Under the pieces are notes generated by a model. The model was not told the DNA's origin. It was given only the letters and a program-made list of their open reading frames with translations, and ran no database searches. This document shows, piece after piece, positions 42,664 through 51,126 of a stretch of DNA of 64,000 nucleotides. The stretch lies in the NCBI RefSeq assembly GCF_000717645.1, contig NZ_JNZZ01000022.1, positions 47,415 to 111,414 on the forward strand, in the 5' to 3' direction. Within the stretch, counting starts at the first letter, position 1; every line of letters starts with the position of its first letter. This DNA is from Streptomyces californicus (lineage in GTDB: Bacteria; Actinomycetota; Actinomycetes; Streptomycetales; Streptomycetaceae). A program made the position numbers and the translations under genes.

Positions 42664-44790
42664 GTGACCGCCGAAACGTCCGTGCCGTCCACCGCGATGC
42701 TGACCGGAGCAGGCGGCGACCGGGACAGCTCCAACTACACCGCGCGGCACCTCCTCGTCCTCGAGGGCCTGGAGGCGGTCCGCAAGCGCCCCGGCATGTA
42801 CATCGGGTCCACCGACAGCCGCGGCCTGATGCACTGCCTCTGGGAGATCATCGACAACTCCGTCGACGAGGCCCTCGGCGGTCACTGCGACCGGATCGAG
42901 GTCGTCCTGCACGATGACGCCTCCGTCGAGGTCCGGGACAACGGCCGCGGCATCCCGGTCGACGTCGAGCCCAAGACCGGCCTCTCCGGCATCGAGGTCG
43001 TCATGACCAAGCTGCACGCCGGCGGCAAGTTCGGCGGCGGCTCCTACGCGGCGTCGGGCGGTCTCCACGGCGTCGGCGCCTCCGTCGTCAACGCCCTCTC
43101 CGCCCGCCTGGACGTCGAGGTCGACCGGAACAGCGCGACCCACTCCATCAGCTTCCGGCGCGGTGTCCCCGGCATGTTCACCGAGCAGGGCCCGGACAGC
43201 CCGTTCGATCCCGCCAACGGCCTGCGCAAGGGCAAGCGCGTTCCCAAGACCCGGACGGGTACCCGGGTGCGGTACTGGGCGGACCGGCAGATCTTCCTCA
43301 AGGACGCCAAGCTCAACCTGGACACGCTCCACCAGCGCGCCCGTCAGACCGCCTTCCTCGTCCCCGGTCTCACGATCATCGTCCGCGACGAGCGCGGCAT
43401 CGACGGTGCGGGCAAGACCGAGGAGACGTTCCGCTTCGACGGCGGCATCAGCGAGTTCTGCGAGTACCTGGCCGAGGACAAGGCCGTCTGCGACGTCCAG
43501 CGGCTCAGCGGCTCCGGCACCTTCAAGGAGACCGTCCCGGTTCTGGACGACCGCGGCCACATGACGCCCACGGAGGTCACGCGCGAACTCGGCGTCGACA
43601 TCGCCCTGCGCTGGGGGACCGGCTACGACACGACCATCAGGTCGTTCGTGAACATCATCGCCACCCCCAAGGGCGGTACCCACGTCACCGGGTTCGAGCG
43701 CTCGCTGACCAAGACCGTCAACGAGACGCTGCGCTCCGCCAAGATGCTGCGCGTCGCCGAGGACGACATCGTCAAGGACGACGCCCTCGAAGGGCTCACC
43801 GCCGTCGTCACCGTACGGCTCGCCGAGCCGCAGTTCGAAGGCCAGACCAAGGAGGTGCTCGGCACCTCGGCCGCCAACCGGATCGTCGCGGCCGTGGTCG
43901 CCAAGGAGCTCAAGGCGTTCCTGACCTCCACGAAGCGGGACGACAAGGCCCAGGCCCGGGCGGTGCTGGAGAAGGCCGTGGCCGCCGCCCGCACCCGGAT
44001 CGCGGCCCGCCAGCACAAGGACGCCCAGCGCCGCAAGACCGCGCTGGAGTCGTCCTCGCTGCCCGCCAAGCTCGCCGACTGCCGCAGCGACGACGTCGAC
44101 CGCAGCGAGCTGTTCATCGTCGAGGGGGACTCGGCGCTCGGCACCGCCAAGCTGGCCCGGAACAGCGAGTTCCAGGCGCTGCTGCCGATCCGCGGCAAGA
44201 TCCTCAACGTCCAGAAGTCGTCCGTCTCCGACATGCTGAAGAACGCCGAGTGCGGGGCGATCATCCAGGTCATAGGAGCCGGGTCCGGACGGACCTTCGA
44301 CATCGACGCCGCGCGCTACGGCAAGGTCATCATGATGACCGACGCCGACGTCGACGGCTCCCATATCCGCACCCTGCTGCTGACCCTCTTCCAGCGCTAC
44401 ATGCGCCCGATGGTCGAGTCGGGGCGGGTCTTCGCCGCGGTGCCGCCGCTGCACCGGATCGAGCTGGTCCAGCCCAAGAAGGGCCAGGACAAGTACGTGT
44501 ACACCTACTCCGACAACGAGCTGCGCCAGACCCTCCTGGAGTTCCAGCGCAAGAACGTCCGGATCAAGGAATCGATCCAGCGCTACAAGGGCCTCGGTGA
44601 GATGGACGCCGACCAGCTGGCCGAGACGACGATGGACCCGCGCCACCGCACCCTGCGCCGCATCAACATCGGCGACCTGGAGTCCTCCGAGAAGATCTTC
44701 GACCTGCTGATGGGCAACGAGGTCGCCCCGCGCAAGGAGTTCATCACCAGCTCCGCGGCCACCCTGGACCGCTCGCGCATCGACGCCTGA
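42664..44790 (+). CDS. parE: DNA topoisomerase IV subunit B (ParE / GyrB2)
   Basis: ATPase subunit that with ParC decatenates replicated chromosomes. The 708-residue protein has the GHKL ATPase domain with EIIDNSVDEAL, DNGRGIPV, and GLHGVGASVVNALS, a transducer domain, and the TOPRIM part with EGDSALGTAKLARN, PIRGKILNV and DADVDGSHIRTLLL. There is no long insertion as in E. coli GyrB. Its partner parC lies 9 kb to the right on the other strand, so the subunits are not co-transcribed. The true gyrB/gyrA pair would be near oriC, outside the window. The GTG at 42664 follows GAGGAG. An in-frame upstream extension is non-conserved. Confidence 0.95.
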   Translation: MTAETSVPSTAMLTGAGGDRDSSNYTARHLLVLEGLEAVRKRPGMYIGSTDSRGLMHCLWEIIDNSVDEALGGHCDRIEVVLHDDASVEVRDNGRGIPVDVEPKTGLSGIEVVMTKLHAGGKFGGGSYAASGGLHGVGASVVNALSARLDVEVDRNSATHSISFRRGVPGMFTEQGPDSPFDPANGLRKGKRVPKTRTGTRVRYWADRQIFLKDAKLNLDTLHQRARQTAFLVPGLTIIVRDERGIDGAGKTEETFRFDGGISEFCEYLAEDKAVCDVQRLSGSGTFKETVPVLDDRGHMTPTEVTRELGVDIALRWGTGYDTTIRSFVNIIATPKGGTHVTGFERSLTKTVNETLRSAKMLRVAEDDIVKDDALEGLTAVVTVRLAEPQFEGQTKEVLGTSAANRIVAAVVAKELKAFLTSTKRDDKAQARAVLEKAVAAARTRIAARQHKDAQRRKTALESSSLPAKLADCRSDDVDRSELFIVEGDSALGTAKLARNSEFQALLPIRGKILNVQKSSVSDMLKNAECGAIIQVIGAGSGRTFDIDAARYGKVIMMTDADVDGSHIRTLLLTLFQRYMRPMVESGRVFAAVPPLHRIELVQPKKGQDKYVYTYSDNELRQTLLEFQRKNVRIKESIQRYKGLGEMDADQLAETTMDPRHRTLRRINIGDLESSEKIFDLLMGNEVAPRKEFITSSAATLDRSRIDA

Positions 44791-45103
44791 CCCCGTACGC
44801 CAAGCCGTGCGGGCGTCCGGTCCCGCCCGCTCGTCGGAGCCCCGCGCGAGGCCGTTTCCCCGGTGGGCCGGAGGTCCGCGCGGGACCGGACGCGCCCCGT
44901 ACGCACGCCCGGCCCCCGCATCCGTCGCCCGGAGCGGGGGCCGGGCGCGTTTCGCGGGGGCATGCCGGGGAACCGCGCGGTAGTCCGGGGCTTCCTTCAC
45001 CTGAAGGGGTGAAGTCGGGCCCATGACACGCCCGGTGACTTCCCGAACCGCCCATGGTTGGCCGTGCGGCCGAAAAAGGTCGGCGGATCAGGGGAGTTGT
45101 TCG
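44791..45103. other. Gap of 313 bp after parE; terminator and promoter region
   Basis: No gene seen. It contains the hairpin at 44906-44947 and the ribosome site of the next gene (GGGGAG at 45091-45096). No clear -10 was identified. Confidence 0.6.
44906..44947 (+). terminator. 14-bp hairpin terminator after parE
   Basis: Arms 44906-44919 and 44934-44947 are perfectly complementary around a 14-base loop, 116 bases after the parE stop. Confidence 0.75.
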
Positions 45104-45574
45104 GTGGAGAAGGAAGCGGGGCCGGTGACCGCGGAAGCGCGGCCCGACGGCCCGTGGGACGAGGTACCGGCCCCCGGCCGGGGCGAGCGGGACGGAGCGG
45201 GCGTCGGCGTGGCGCCCCGGACGGCCGGGGCGGAGCGGACCGCTCCCCGCGCGGCCGAGATCTACCGGGACGTGCACGACAGCCCCGCCTTCCGCGAAGT
45301 GCGGCGCCGCTACCGCCGCTTCGTCTTCCCTGCGGCGATCGCCTTCCTCCTCTGGTATCTCGCGTACGTCGTCGCCGCGACCACCGCGCCCGGGCTGATG
45401 GCCCGCCCGGTCGCCGGAGCGGTCAACGTCGCGATGGCGGCCGGTCTCGGCCAGTTCCTCACCACGTTCCTGCTCACCTGGGCGTACGCGCGGCACGCGC
45501 GGCTGCGCCGGGACCGCGCCGCGCTCGAACTGCGCTGGGACACCCAGGAGATGACGCGAGGGGCCGTGCGGTGA
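45104..45574 (+). CDS. DUF485 membrane protein, partner of the solute symporter
   Basis: A 156-residue protein with an N-terminal acidic/Pro-rich stretch and a DUF485 domain (about 60-145): YRDVHDSPAFREVRRRYRRFVFPAAIAFLLWYLAYV, then a second membrane helix NVAMAAGLGQFLTTFLLTWAYARHA. DUF485 genes typically stand directly before SSS-family acetate/pyruvate symporters (yjcH-actP), and here the stop codon overlaps the symporter start by four bases (GTGA). The GTG at 45104 has GGGGAG seven bases upstream; the open frame extends further but without conserved sequence. The role of the partner is not established biochemically. Confidence 0.9.
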   Translation: MEKEAGPVTAEARPDGPWDEVPAPGRGERDGAGVGVAPRTAGAERTAPRAAEIYRDVHDSPAFREVRRRYRRFVFPAAIAFLLWYLAYVVAATTAPGLMARPVAGAVNVAMAAGLGQFLTTFLLTWAYARHARLRRDRAALELRWDTQEMTRGAVR

Positions 45575-47163
45575 CCGGCGACCACCAGACCCTCGCCCTG
45601 CTGCTGTTCAGCGCGTTCGTCGCGGTGACGCTGTTCATCACGACCTGGGTCGGCCGCGCCCGGCAGGGATCCGCCGAGGAGTTCTACGCCGGCGGCCGGC
45701 TGTTCTCGCCCATGGAGAACGGATTCGCCATCGCCGGCGACTACATGTCCGCGGCCTCCTTCCTAGGGATCTCCGGACTGATCGCCCTCTTCGGCTACGA
45801 CGGCATGCTGTACTCGGTCGGCTTCCTCGTCGCCTGGCTGGTCGTCCTGCTCTTCGTCGCCGAACTCGTCCGCAACTGCGGCCGGTTCACCCTGGCCGAC
45901 GTGGTCGCCGCGCGGATGGCGGAGCGCCCGGTGCGCACCGCGCTGGGCGCCTCGTCCGTCACGGTCTCCGTGCTGTACCTGGTCGCCCAGATGGTCGGTG
46001 CGGGCAGCCTGGTGGCCCTGCTGCTCGGCGGCACGAGCGATGCCGCCCGGTCGTGGACCGTCGTCGGCGTCGGCGCGCTCATGGTGATCTACGTGTCGTT
46101 CGGCGGGATGCGCGCCACCACCTGGATCCAGATCGTCAAGGCCGTCCTGCTGATGGCCGGGGCGGTGGCCCTCACCGTGCTCGTCCTGGCCCGCTTCCAC
46201 GGCGACGTCAACGCCCTGCTCGACGCTGCGGCCCAACGCAGCGGCCACGGCAAGGACTTCCTCGCCCCCGGCCTGCGCTACGGCGGCGACTGGACCTCCC
46301 GCCTCGACTTCATCAGCCTGGGCGTCGCCCTGGTCCTCGGCACGGCGGGACTGCCCCACATCCTGTCGCGCTTCTACACCGTGCCCACCGCCCGTGCCGC
46401 CCGCCACTCGGTCGTCTGGTCCATCGGACTGATCGGCGGTTTCTACCTGATGACGATCGTGCTCGGGTTCGGCGCCGCCGCGCTCGTCGGCTCCGCGGAG
46501 GTCCGCGCCTCGAACGCGTCGGGCAACACCGCGATCCCGCTGCTGGCCCTCGATCTCGGCGGCGGCGAGGGGTCCACCGGCGGAACGGTTCTCTTCGCCG
46601 TGGTCGCCGCCATCGCCTTCGCCACCATCCTGGCCGTCGTCGCGGGCATCACGCTCGCCTCGTCCGCGTCCGTCGCCCACGACCTCTACGCCTCGCTCCG
46701 CCGCCCGGGTCGCCGGAAGTACGGCGAGGTCGCCGTGGCGCGGGTCGCCGCCGTCGGCATCGGCGTGGTCGCGATCGGCCTCGGGCTCCTCGCCCAAAAC
46801 CTCAACGTCGCCTTCCTGGTGGGCCTCGCCTTCGCCCTCGCCGCCTCCGCCAACCTCCCGGCGCTGCTCTACGCGCTGTTCTGGCGCCGCTTCACCACCA
46901 GAGGCGCGGTCTGGGCGGTCTACGGCGGGCTGGTCCCGGCGGTCGTCCTGGTGCTGGTCTCGCCCGTCGTCTCGGGCGGCCCGACGTCCCTGTTCCCGGA
47001 CGTCGACTTCCAGCTCTTCCCCCTGGAGAACCCGGGGCTGGTCTCCATCCCGCTCGGCTTCCTGGCCGGCTGGCTCGGAACGGTCACCTCGCCCGAGCCG
47101 CCGGACGAGGCCAAGCACGCCGAGACCGAGGTCCGCGCGCTGACGGGGGCCGGGGCGGCGTGA
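45571..47163 (+). CDS. Solute:sodium symporter (ActP/MctC-like monocarboxylate transporter)
   Basis: A 530-residue SSS-family permease with about 13 membrane segments. Features include the N-terminal AEEFYAGGRLFSPMENGFAIAGDYMSAASFLGISGLIALFGYDG segment characteristic of ActP-like acetate/pyruvate/propionate transporters, LADVVAARM, and the TAGLPHILSRFYTVPTAR block. It is translationally coupled to the DUF485 gene through GTGA overlap. A two-component system of the CitA/DcuS type is encoded convergently just downstream, and may control it, though that is inference from proximity. Uptake substrate is likely a small monocarboxylate. Confidence 0.92.
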   Translation: MTGDHQTLALLLFSAFVAVTLFITTWVGRARQGSAEEFYAGGRLFSPMENGFAIAGDYMSAASFLGISGLIALFGYDGMLYSVGFLVAWLVVLLFVAELVRNCGRFTLADVVAARMAERPVRTALGASSVTVSVLYLVAQMVGAGSLVALLLGGTSDAARSWTVVGVGALMVIYVSFGGMRATTWIQIVKAVLLMAGAVALTVLVLARFHGDVNALLDAAAQRSGHGKDFLAPGLRYGGDWTSRLDFISLGVALVLGTAGLPHILSRFYTVPTARAARHSVVWSIGLIGGFYLMTIVLGFGAAALVGSAEVRASNASGNTAIPLLALDLGGGEGSTGGTVLFAVVAAIAFATILAVVAGITLASSASVAHDLYASLRRPGRRKYGEVAVARVAAVGIGVVAIGLGLLAQNLNVAFLVGLAFALAASANLPALLYALFWRRFTTRGAVWAVYGGLVPAVVLVLVSPVVSGGPTSLFPDVDFQLFPLENPGLVSIPLGFLAGWLGTVTSPEPPDEAKHAETEVRALTGAGAA

Positions 47164-47296
47164 CACCCTCCCGGCCCACGCACCGGGCCGGCGGCGGCGT
47201 ACGGCACCGGCAGGGCAGCGGGCGGCGTACGGCACCGGTGGGGCCGCCGGCCGCGCAGGACACCGGCGGGGCGGCCGGCCGCGCACGGTACGGGGC

Positions 47297-47971
47297 TCAG
47301 CCCGCGGCCCAGGCGTACCGGTGCTCCGGGCGGCCCGTCTCGCCGTACCGCAGCGTCAGCCGGACCTTGCCCGTGCGCTCCAGCAGCTTCAGATAGCGCT
47401 GCGCGGTCTGCCGGCTCATCCCCGCGCTGTCCGCGATCTCCTGGGCGGAGAGCGGGCCGTCGGCACCCCGCAGCGCCTGGCGGACCAGCTCGGCGGTGGT
47501 GGGGGAGTGGCCCTTGGGGAGGACCGGTTCGCTCGCCGCCCACAGCGCGCCGAAGAGCCGGTCCACCTCCGCCTGCTCCGCCTCGCCGCCCCCGTCGAGC
47601 GTCCGCCGCAGGGCCGCGTACGCCTCCAGCTTCGAACGCAGACCGGCGTACGTGAACGGCTTGACCAGGTACTGGAGTGCGCCGTGCCGCATCGCGTCCT
47701 GCACGGTCGCGACGTCCCGGGCGGCCGTCACCATGATCACGTCCACCCGGCGGCCGAGGCGGCGCAGCTCCCGTACGACGGCGAGGCCGTTGCGGTCGGG
47801 CAGGTAGTGGTCCAGCAGGACCAGGTCCACCGGAATCTCCTCGACCGCCGCCAGAGCGTCGGCCGCCGAGTGCGCCTGCGCCGCCACCCGGAAGCCGGGG
47901 ACCTTGGCGACGTACGCGGCGTTGATCCGCGCCACCCGGACGTCGTCGTCCACGATCAGGACCTGGATCAT
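47297..47971 (-). CDS. Response regulator, CitB/DcuR family
   Basis: A 224-residue transcription regulator. The receiver domain (1-120) has the acidic pocket VDDD at 7-10, phospho-acceptor Asp54 (LLDHYLPDRNG), and Lys in QYLVKPF. The C-terminal half has a helix-turn-helix (GPLSAQEIADSAGMSRQTAQRYLKLLER) of the CitB/DcuR class. Its ATG overlaps the stop codon of the sensor kinase gene by four bases (ATGA), so the two are translationally coupled. It faces the symporter gene, 133 bp away. The expected signal is a C4-dicarboxylate or citrate-like compound by family, but could be the symporter substrate. Confidence 0.93.
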   Translation of the reverse strand: MIQVLIVDDDVRVARINAAYVAKVPGFRVAAQAHSAADALAAVEEIPVDLVLLDHYLPDRNGLAVVRELRRLGRRVDVIMVTAARDVATVQDAMRHGALQYLVKPFTYAGLRSKLEAYAALRRTLDGGGEAEQAEVDRLFGALWAASEPVLPKGHSPTTAELVRQALRGADGPLSAQEIADSAGMSRQTAQRYLKLLERTGKVRLTLRYGETGRPEHRYAWAAG

Positions 47972-49689
47972 CGCTGCTCTCCCGTCGCGGCCGGGTGGGT
48001 GGCGGGCGGTGGGCCGCCGGGGGCCGCTGCGCCCCCGAGTCCGGCCACCGGGCCTGTCGCGTCCAGCGGACCGGGTTCGGCCAGCGCGTCCGGGAGCACG
48101 ACCGTGAACACCGCGCCGCCGCCGTCCGCGTCGGAGACCGTGACGCCGCCTCCCTGGCGCTCCGCGAGCCTCCGTACGAGGGCGAGGCCGAGCCCGCGCT
48201 TTCCGTGTGCCGGGACGTCCTTGGTGGACCAGCCCTCCGTGAAGATCGACGCGTGCTGGTCCGGGGGGACGCCGGCGCCGCTGTCGCGTACCCCCAGGAT
48301 CACCGTGCGGCCCTCCGCCCGCAGCCCGACCTCGATGCGCGCTCCGTCCGATCCGGCCGCCGCGTCGGTGGCGTTGTCGACGAGGTTGCCGACCACGGTG
48401 ACCAGGCCCCGGGGGTCGACCACCCGGTCCGGCAGCAGGGTGTCCGGGGCCAGCCGCAGCGCCACCCCGCGCTCGGCGGCGACCGTCGCCTTGCCGACGA
48501 GGAGCGCGGCCAGGAGCGGGTCCTGGACCTTCTCCGTGACCTGCTCGGCCGTGGCCCGGTGGACGCCCACCACCTCCGTGACGAACTCCATGGCGTCCTC
48601 GTGCATCTCCAGCTCCAGCAGCCCCAGCAGGGTGTGCAGCCGGTTCGCGTGCTCGTGGTCCTGGGCGCGCAGGGCGTCGATCAGCCCGGTGGTGGAGTCG
48701 AGCTCGCGTCCCAGGTGCTCCAGCTCGGTGCGGTCGCGCAGGGTCACCACGGCCCCGCCGTCGTCCGTGGGCATCCGGTTGGCCAGCAGCACCCGGCTGC
48801 CCCGTACCGCCAGCAGGTCGTCGCCGACCACCCGGCCCGACAGCACGTCCGTGGTCCGGCCCGCGCCCAGCACCTCCTCCAGCGGCCGGCCCGCGGCCTC
48901 CGGGCCCACCCCCAGCAGCCGCTGCGCCTCGTCGTTCAGCAGCCGGACCCGGCCGGCGCCGTCGAGGGCGACGACCCCTTCCCGGATGCCGTGCAGCATG
49001 GCCTCACGTTCGGTCAGCAGCGCGGAGATGTCGGAGAACGCCAGGTCGTGGGTCTGACGCTGCAAGCGGCGGGAGATCAGATACGCGGCGAGCGCCCCGA
49101 CGGCCAGGGCGCCGCCCGCGTACGCGAGCAGCCCCGGGATCGCCCCGAGAAGGCGGGCGCGGACGCTGTCGTACTCGATGCCGACCGAGACCGCGCCGAT
49201 GACCTCGCCGGAGTCGTTCACCAGCGGCACCTTGCCGCGCGCGGATCGCCCGAGGGTGCCGCTGTCGATCTCCATGACCTCGCGCCCGCGCAGCGCCTCA
49301 CCGGGGTCGGTGGAGACGACCGCGCCGATCCGGTCCGCCGAGGGGTGCGACCAGCGCACTCCGCGTCCGTCCATGACCACGACGTACTCCGCGCCGGTCG
49401 CCCGTCTGATCCGCTCGGCCGCCGACTGCACGGGCCCCCGGTGCGACGGATCGGTGCTGCTCAGGTCCTCGACGATGTCCGGCTGCGCGGCGGTGGACTG
49501 GGCGATGGCGAGGGCGCGCCGCATCGCCTGGTCGTCGAGCTGGTCGCTGAGGGGCGCCAGGAACAGCCCGGTGACCAGGATCGTCACACCGGTGATGATG
49601 GCCAGCTGCATCAGCAGGACCTGGGAGAAGACCCGCCGGGGCCAGCCGAACCGGCGGAGCCCCCGGCCGGGGGGCGGTGGGGCGTTCAT
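47968..49689 (-). CDS. Sensor histidine kinase, CitA/DcuS family
   Basis: A 573-residue membrane kinase. The first membrane helix is about 24-46, an extracytoplasmic sensor domain of about 135 residues follows (AIAQSTAAQPDIVEDL ... VVMDGRGVRWSHPSADRIG), the second helix is about 183-208. Then comes a PAS domain (ALLTEREAMLHGIREGVVALDGAGRVRLLNDEAQRLLG), an unorthodox phospho-acceptor region QDHEHANRLHTLLGLLEL, and an ATPase domain with LVDNATDA (N box), VRDSGAGVP and GLGLALVRRLAE. Membrane PDC-PAS sensor layout and the HEHANRLH motif are typical of CitA/DcuS. I chose the ATG at 49689; the extension to 49755 lacks a ribosome site. Confidence 0.93.
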   Translation of the reverse strand: MNAPPPPGRGLRRFGWPRRVFSQVLLMQLAIITGVTILVTGLFLAPLSDQLDDQAMRRALAIAQSTAAQPDIVEDLSSTDPSHRGPVQSAAERIRRATGAEYVVVMDGRGVRWSHPSADRIGAVVSTDPGEALRGREVMEIDSGTLGRSARGKVPLVNDSGEVIGAVSVGIEYDSVRARLLGAIPGLLAYAGGALAVGALAAYLISRRLQRQTHDLAFSDISALLTEREAMLHGIREGVVALDGAGRVRLLNDEAQRLLGVGPEAAGRPLEEVLGAGRTTDVLSGRVVGDDLLAVRGSRVLLANRMPTDDGGAVVTLRDRTELEHLGRELDSTTGLIDALRAQDHEHANRLHTLLGLLELEMHEDAMEFVTEVVGVHRATAEQVTEKVQDPLLAALLVGKATVAAERGVALRLAPDTLLPDRVVDPRGLVTVVGNLVDNATDAAAGSDGARIEVGLRAEGRTVILGVRDSGAGVPPDQHASIFTEGWSTKDVPAHGKRGLGLALVRRLAERQGGGVTVSDADGGGAVFTVVLPDALAEPGPLDATGPVAGLGGAAAPGGPPPATHPAATGEQR

Positions 49690-49768
49690 CGTACGAACGG
49701 TAAGGGCCGGGCGGGCGAGGCGGAAATCCCGGCGGCGCGGAGCCGCCCTCATCACCGTCCGCCGACGG

Positions 49769-51016
49769 CTACGGCAGAGGCTGCGGGGGCCGGGGCCCCG
49801 TGTACTGCCCGCTCGGCCTGATGCGGAGCGGGCGCTCCTCGTACTCCTCCAGCGCGTGGGCGACCCAGCCCGCGGTCCGGGCCACCGCGAACACGGTCTC
49901 GCCCGCCTCCGCCGGCATGCCGGCCGAGACCGACAGGACGGCCAGCGCCAGATCGATGTTGGCGTGCAGCGGGGTGTGCCGCGCCGTCGTGGCCACCACC
50001 TCGCGGGCCGCCGCCAGTGCCCCGGCGGCCTGCGGGACCCGCGCCAGCAGCTCGAACAGGAGCGTCGCCCGGGGGTCCTCGCCCCGGTAGAGCCGGTGGC
50101 CCAGGCCCGGCACCCGCCGCCCGGTCCGCAGATGATCGGCGACCACGGGGACCGCGCTGCCCCGGTCCACCGCCTCCTGGAGCATGCGGTGCGCCAGCCC
50201 GCTCGCCGCCCCGTGCAGCGGCCCCTCCAGCACGCCGAGACCCGCCGAGACGACGGCGTACGGGTGGGCCCGCGCCGAGGCGGCGACCCGGGCGGCCAGC
50301 GTGGAGGCCGCGAGATCGTGGTCGATGAGCAGGGCGAGCGCCGCGTCCAGCACCGCCGGCGCAGGGGCGTCGGCCGCCCGCGGGGTCAGCCGGGACCACA
50401 GCTCCCGCGCCAGGGAACTCCCCTCGGGCGCCGGTTCGCCCAGCAGCGGAAGCGCGCCCACCAGGGTCGGGATCAGGCCGCGCGCGCTGTTCAGGACCGC
50501 GTCGGGCGACAGGTCGAACCGCAGCGGGTCGGTGGCCGCCGCAGCGGTCACCGCGACCCGCAGCCGGTCCGTCGACCCGGCGTGCGCGGGCAGCGCGTCG
50601 ACGGCCCGGCGGGCCGCGGCGAGGGGGACGGCGGGGGCGGTGAAGCGCGCGCCCGAACGCCGCCGACCCGTCCACAGCCACTCGGCGACCTCCTCGTAGC
50701 CGTACCGCCCGGCCAGCTCCGTCGCGTCGACCCCGCGGAAGTAGCACCGGTCGTCCTCGATGAGCGTGATGCCGGTACGGAAGGCGAGGTCGCCCCCGGC
50801 GGGGGAGGGCTCCCGGCGCCCCGACCGCCGCGCCAGCGCCCGCACCTCGTCGGCGTCGAACGTGCTGCCCCGCCCCCCGGCGGCCCGGACGCTGCTCAGC
50901 TGGCCCCGGCTGACGTAGGCGTACACCGTCTCCGGCTTCACGCCCAGCAGCTCGGCCGCCTCACGGGTGGTGAGCCGGGGGGCGCCGTGCCGGTCGGTCT
51001 CTGATGGATCCGTCAT
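49769..51016 (-). CDS. Citrate-synthase-like protein with N-terminal helix-turn-helix
   Basis: A 415-residue protein. Residues about 15-60 are an excisionase/MerR-type HTH (LTTREAAELLGVKPETVYAYVSRGQL ... FDADEVRAL). The rest is citrate synthase: FRGVDATELAGRYGYEEVAEWLW, GPLHGAASG with the first catalytic His, and GLGHRLYRGEDPR with the second His and Arg. The third catalytic acid is expected in the PLHANIDLALAVL region. It may be an active synthase, a regulator, or both. The gene is divergent from a second citrate synthase gene with 110 bp between the starts. That gap contains repeated ATTGA elements and an AT-rich inverted repeat. The ATG at 51016 is the first after the -10-rich region; an upstream extension is unconvincing. 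Confidence 0.85.
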   Translation of the reverse strand: MTDPSETDRHGAPRLTTREAAELLGVKPETVYAYVSRGQLSSVRAAGGRGSTFDADEVRALARRSGRREPSPAGGDLAFRTGITLIEDDRCYFRGVDATELAGRYGYEEVAEWLWTGRRRSGARFTAPAVPLAAARRAVDALPAHAGSTDRLRVAVTAAAATDPLRFDLSPDAVLNSARGLIPTLVGALPLLGEPAPEGSSLARELWSRLTPRAADAPAPAVLDAALALLIDHDLAASTLAARVAASARAHPYAVVSAGLGVLEGPLHGAASGLAHRMLQEAVDRGSAVPVVADHLRTGRRVPGLGHRLYRGEDPRATLLFELLARVPQAAGALAAAREVVATTARHTPLHANIDLALAVLSVSAGMPAEAGETVFAVARTAGWVAHALEEYEERPLRIRPSGQYTGPRPPQPLP

Positions 51017-51045
51017 GAGGACACCGTATCCATCGAGCATTGATA

Positions 51046-51058
51046 TTGATTCAATCAA
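51046..51058. promoter_or_regulatory. AT-rich inverted repeat between the two citrate synthase genes (possible operator)
   Basis: TTGATT-C-AATCAA is a perfect 6-1-6 inverted repeat. It is surrounded by further ATTGA copies (51039-51043, 51045-51049 and 51060-51064), and a TCAATGTCA lies at about 51096-51104. The AT content is striking in this genome. The location in a 110 bp divergent promoter fits a binding site for a local regulator, possibly the HTH-citrate synthase itself. Confidence 0.6.
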
Positions 51059-51126
51059 CATTGACAGAACTTCCGTCAAGCATGGACAGTCGAATCAATG
51101 TCACATGTACGGAAGAGGGAACAGCC

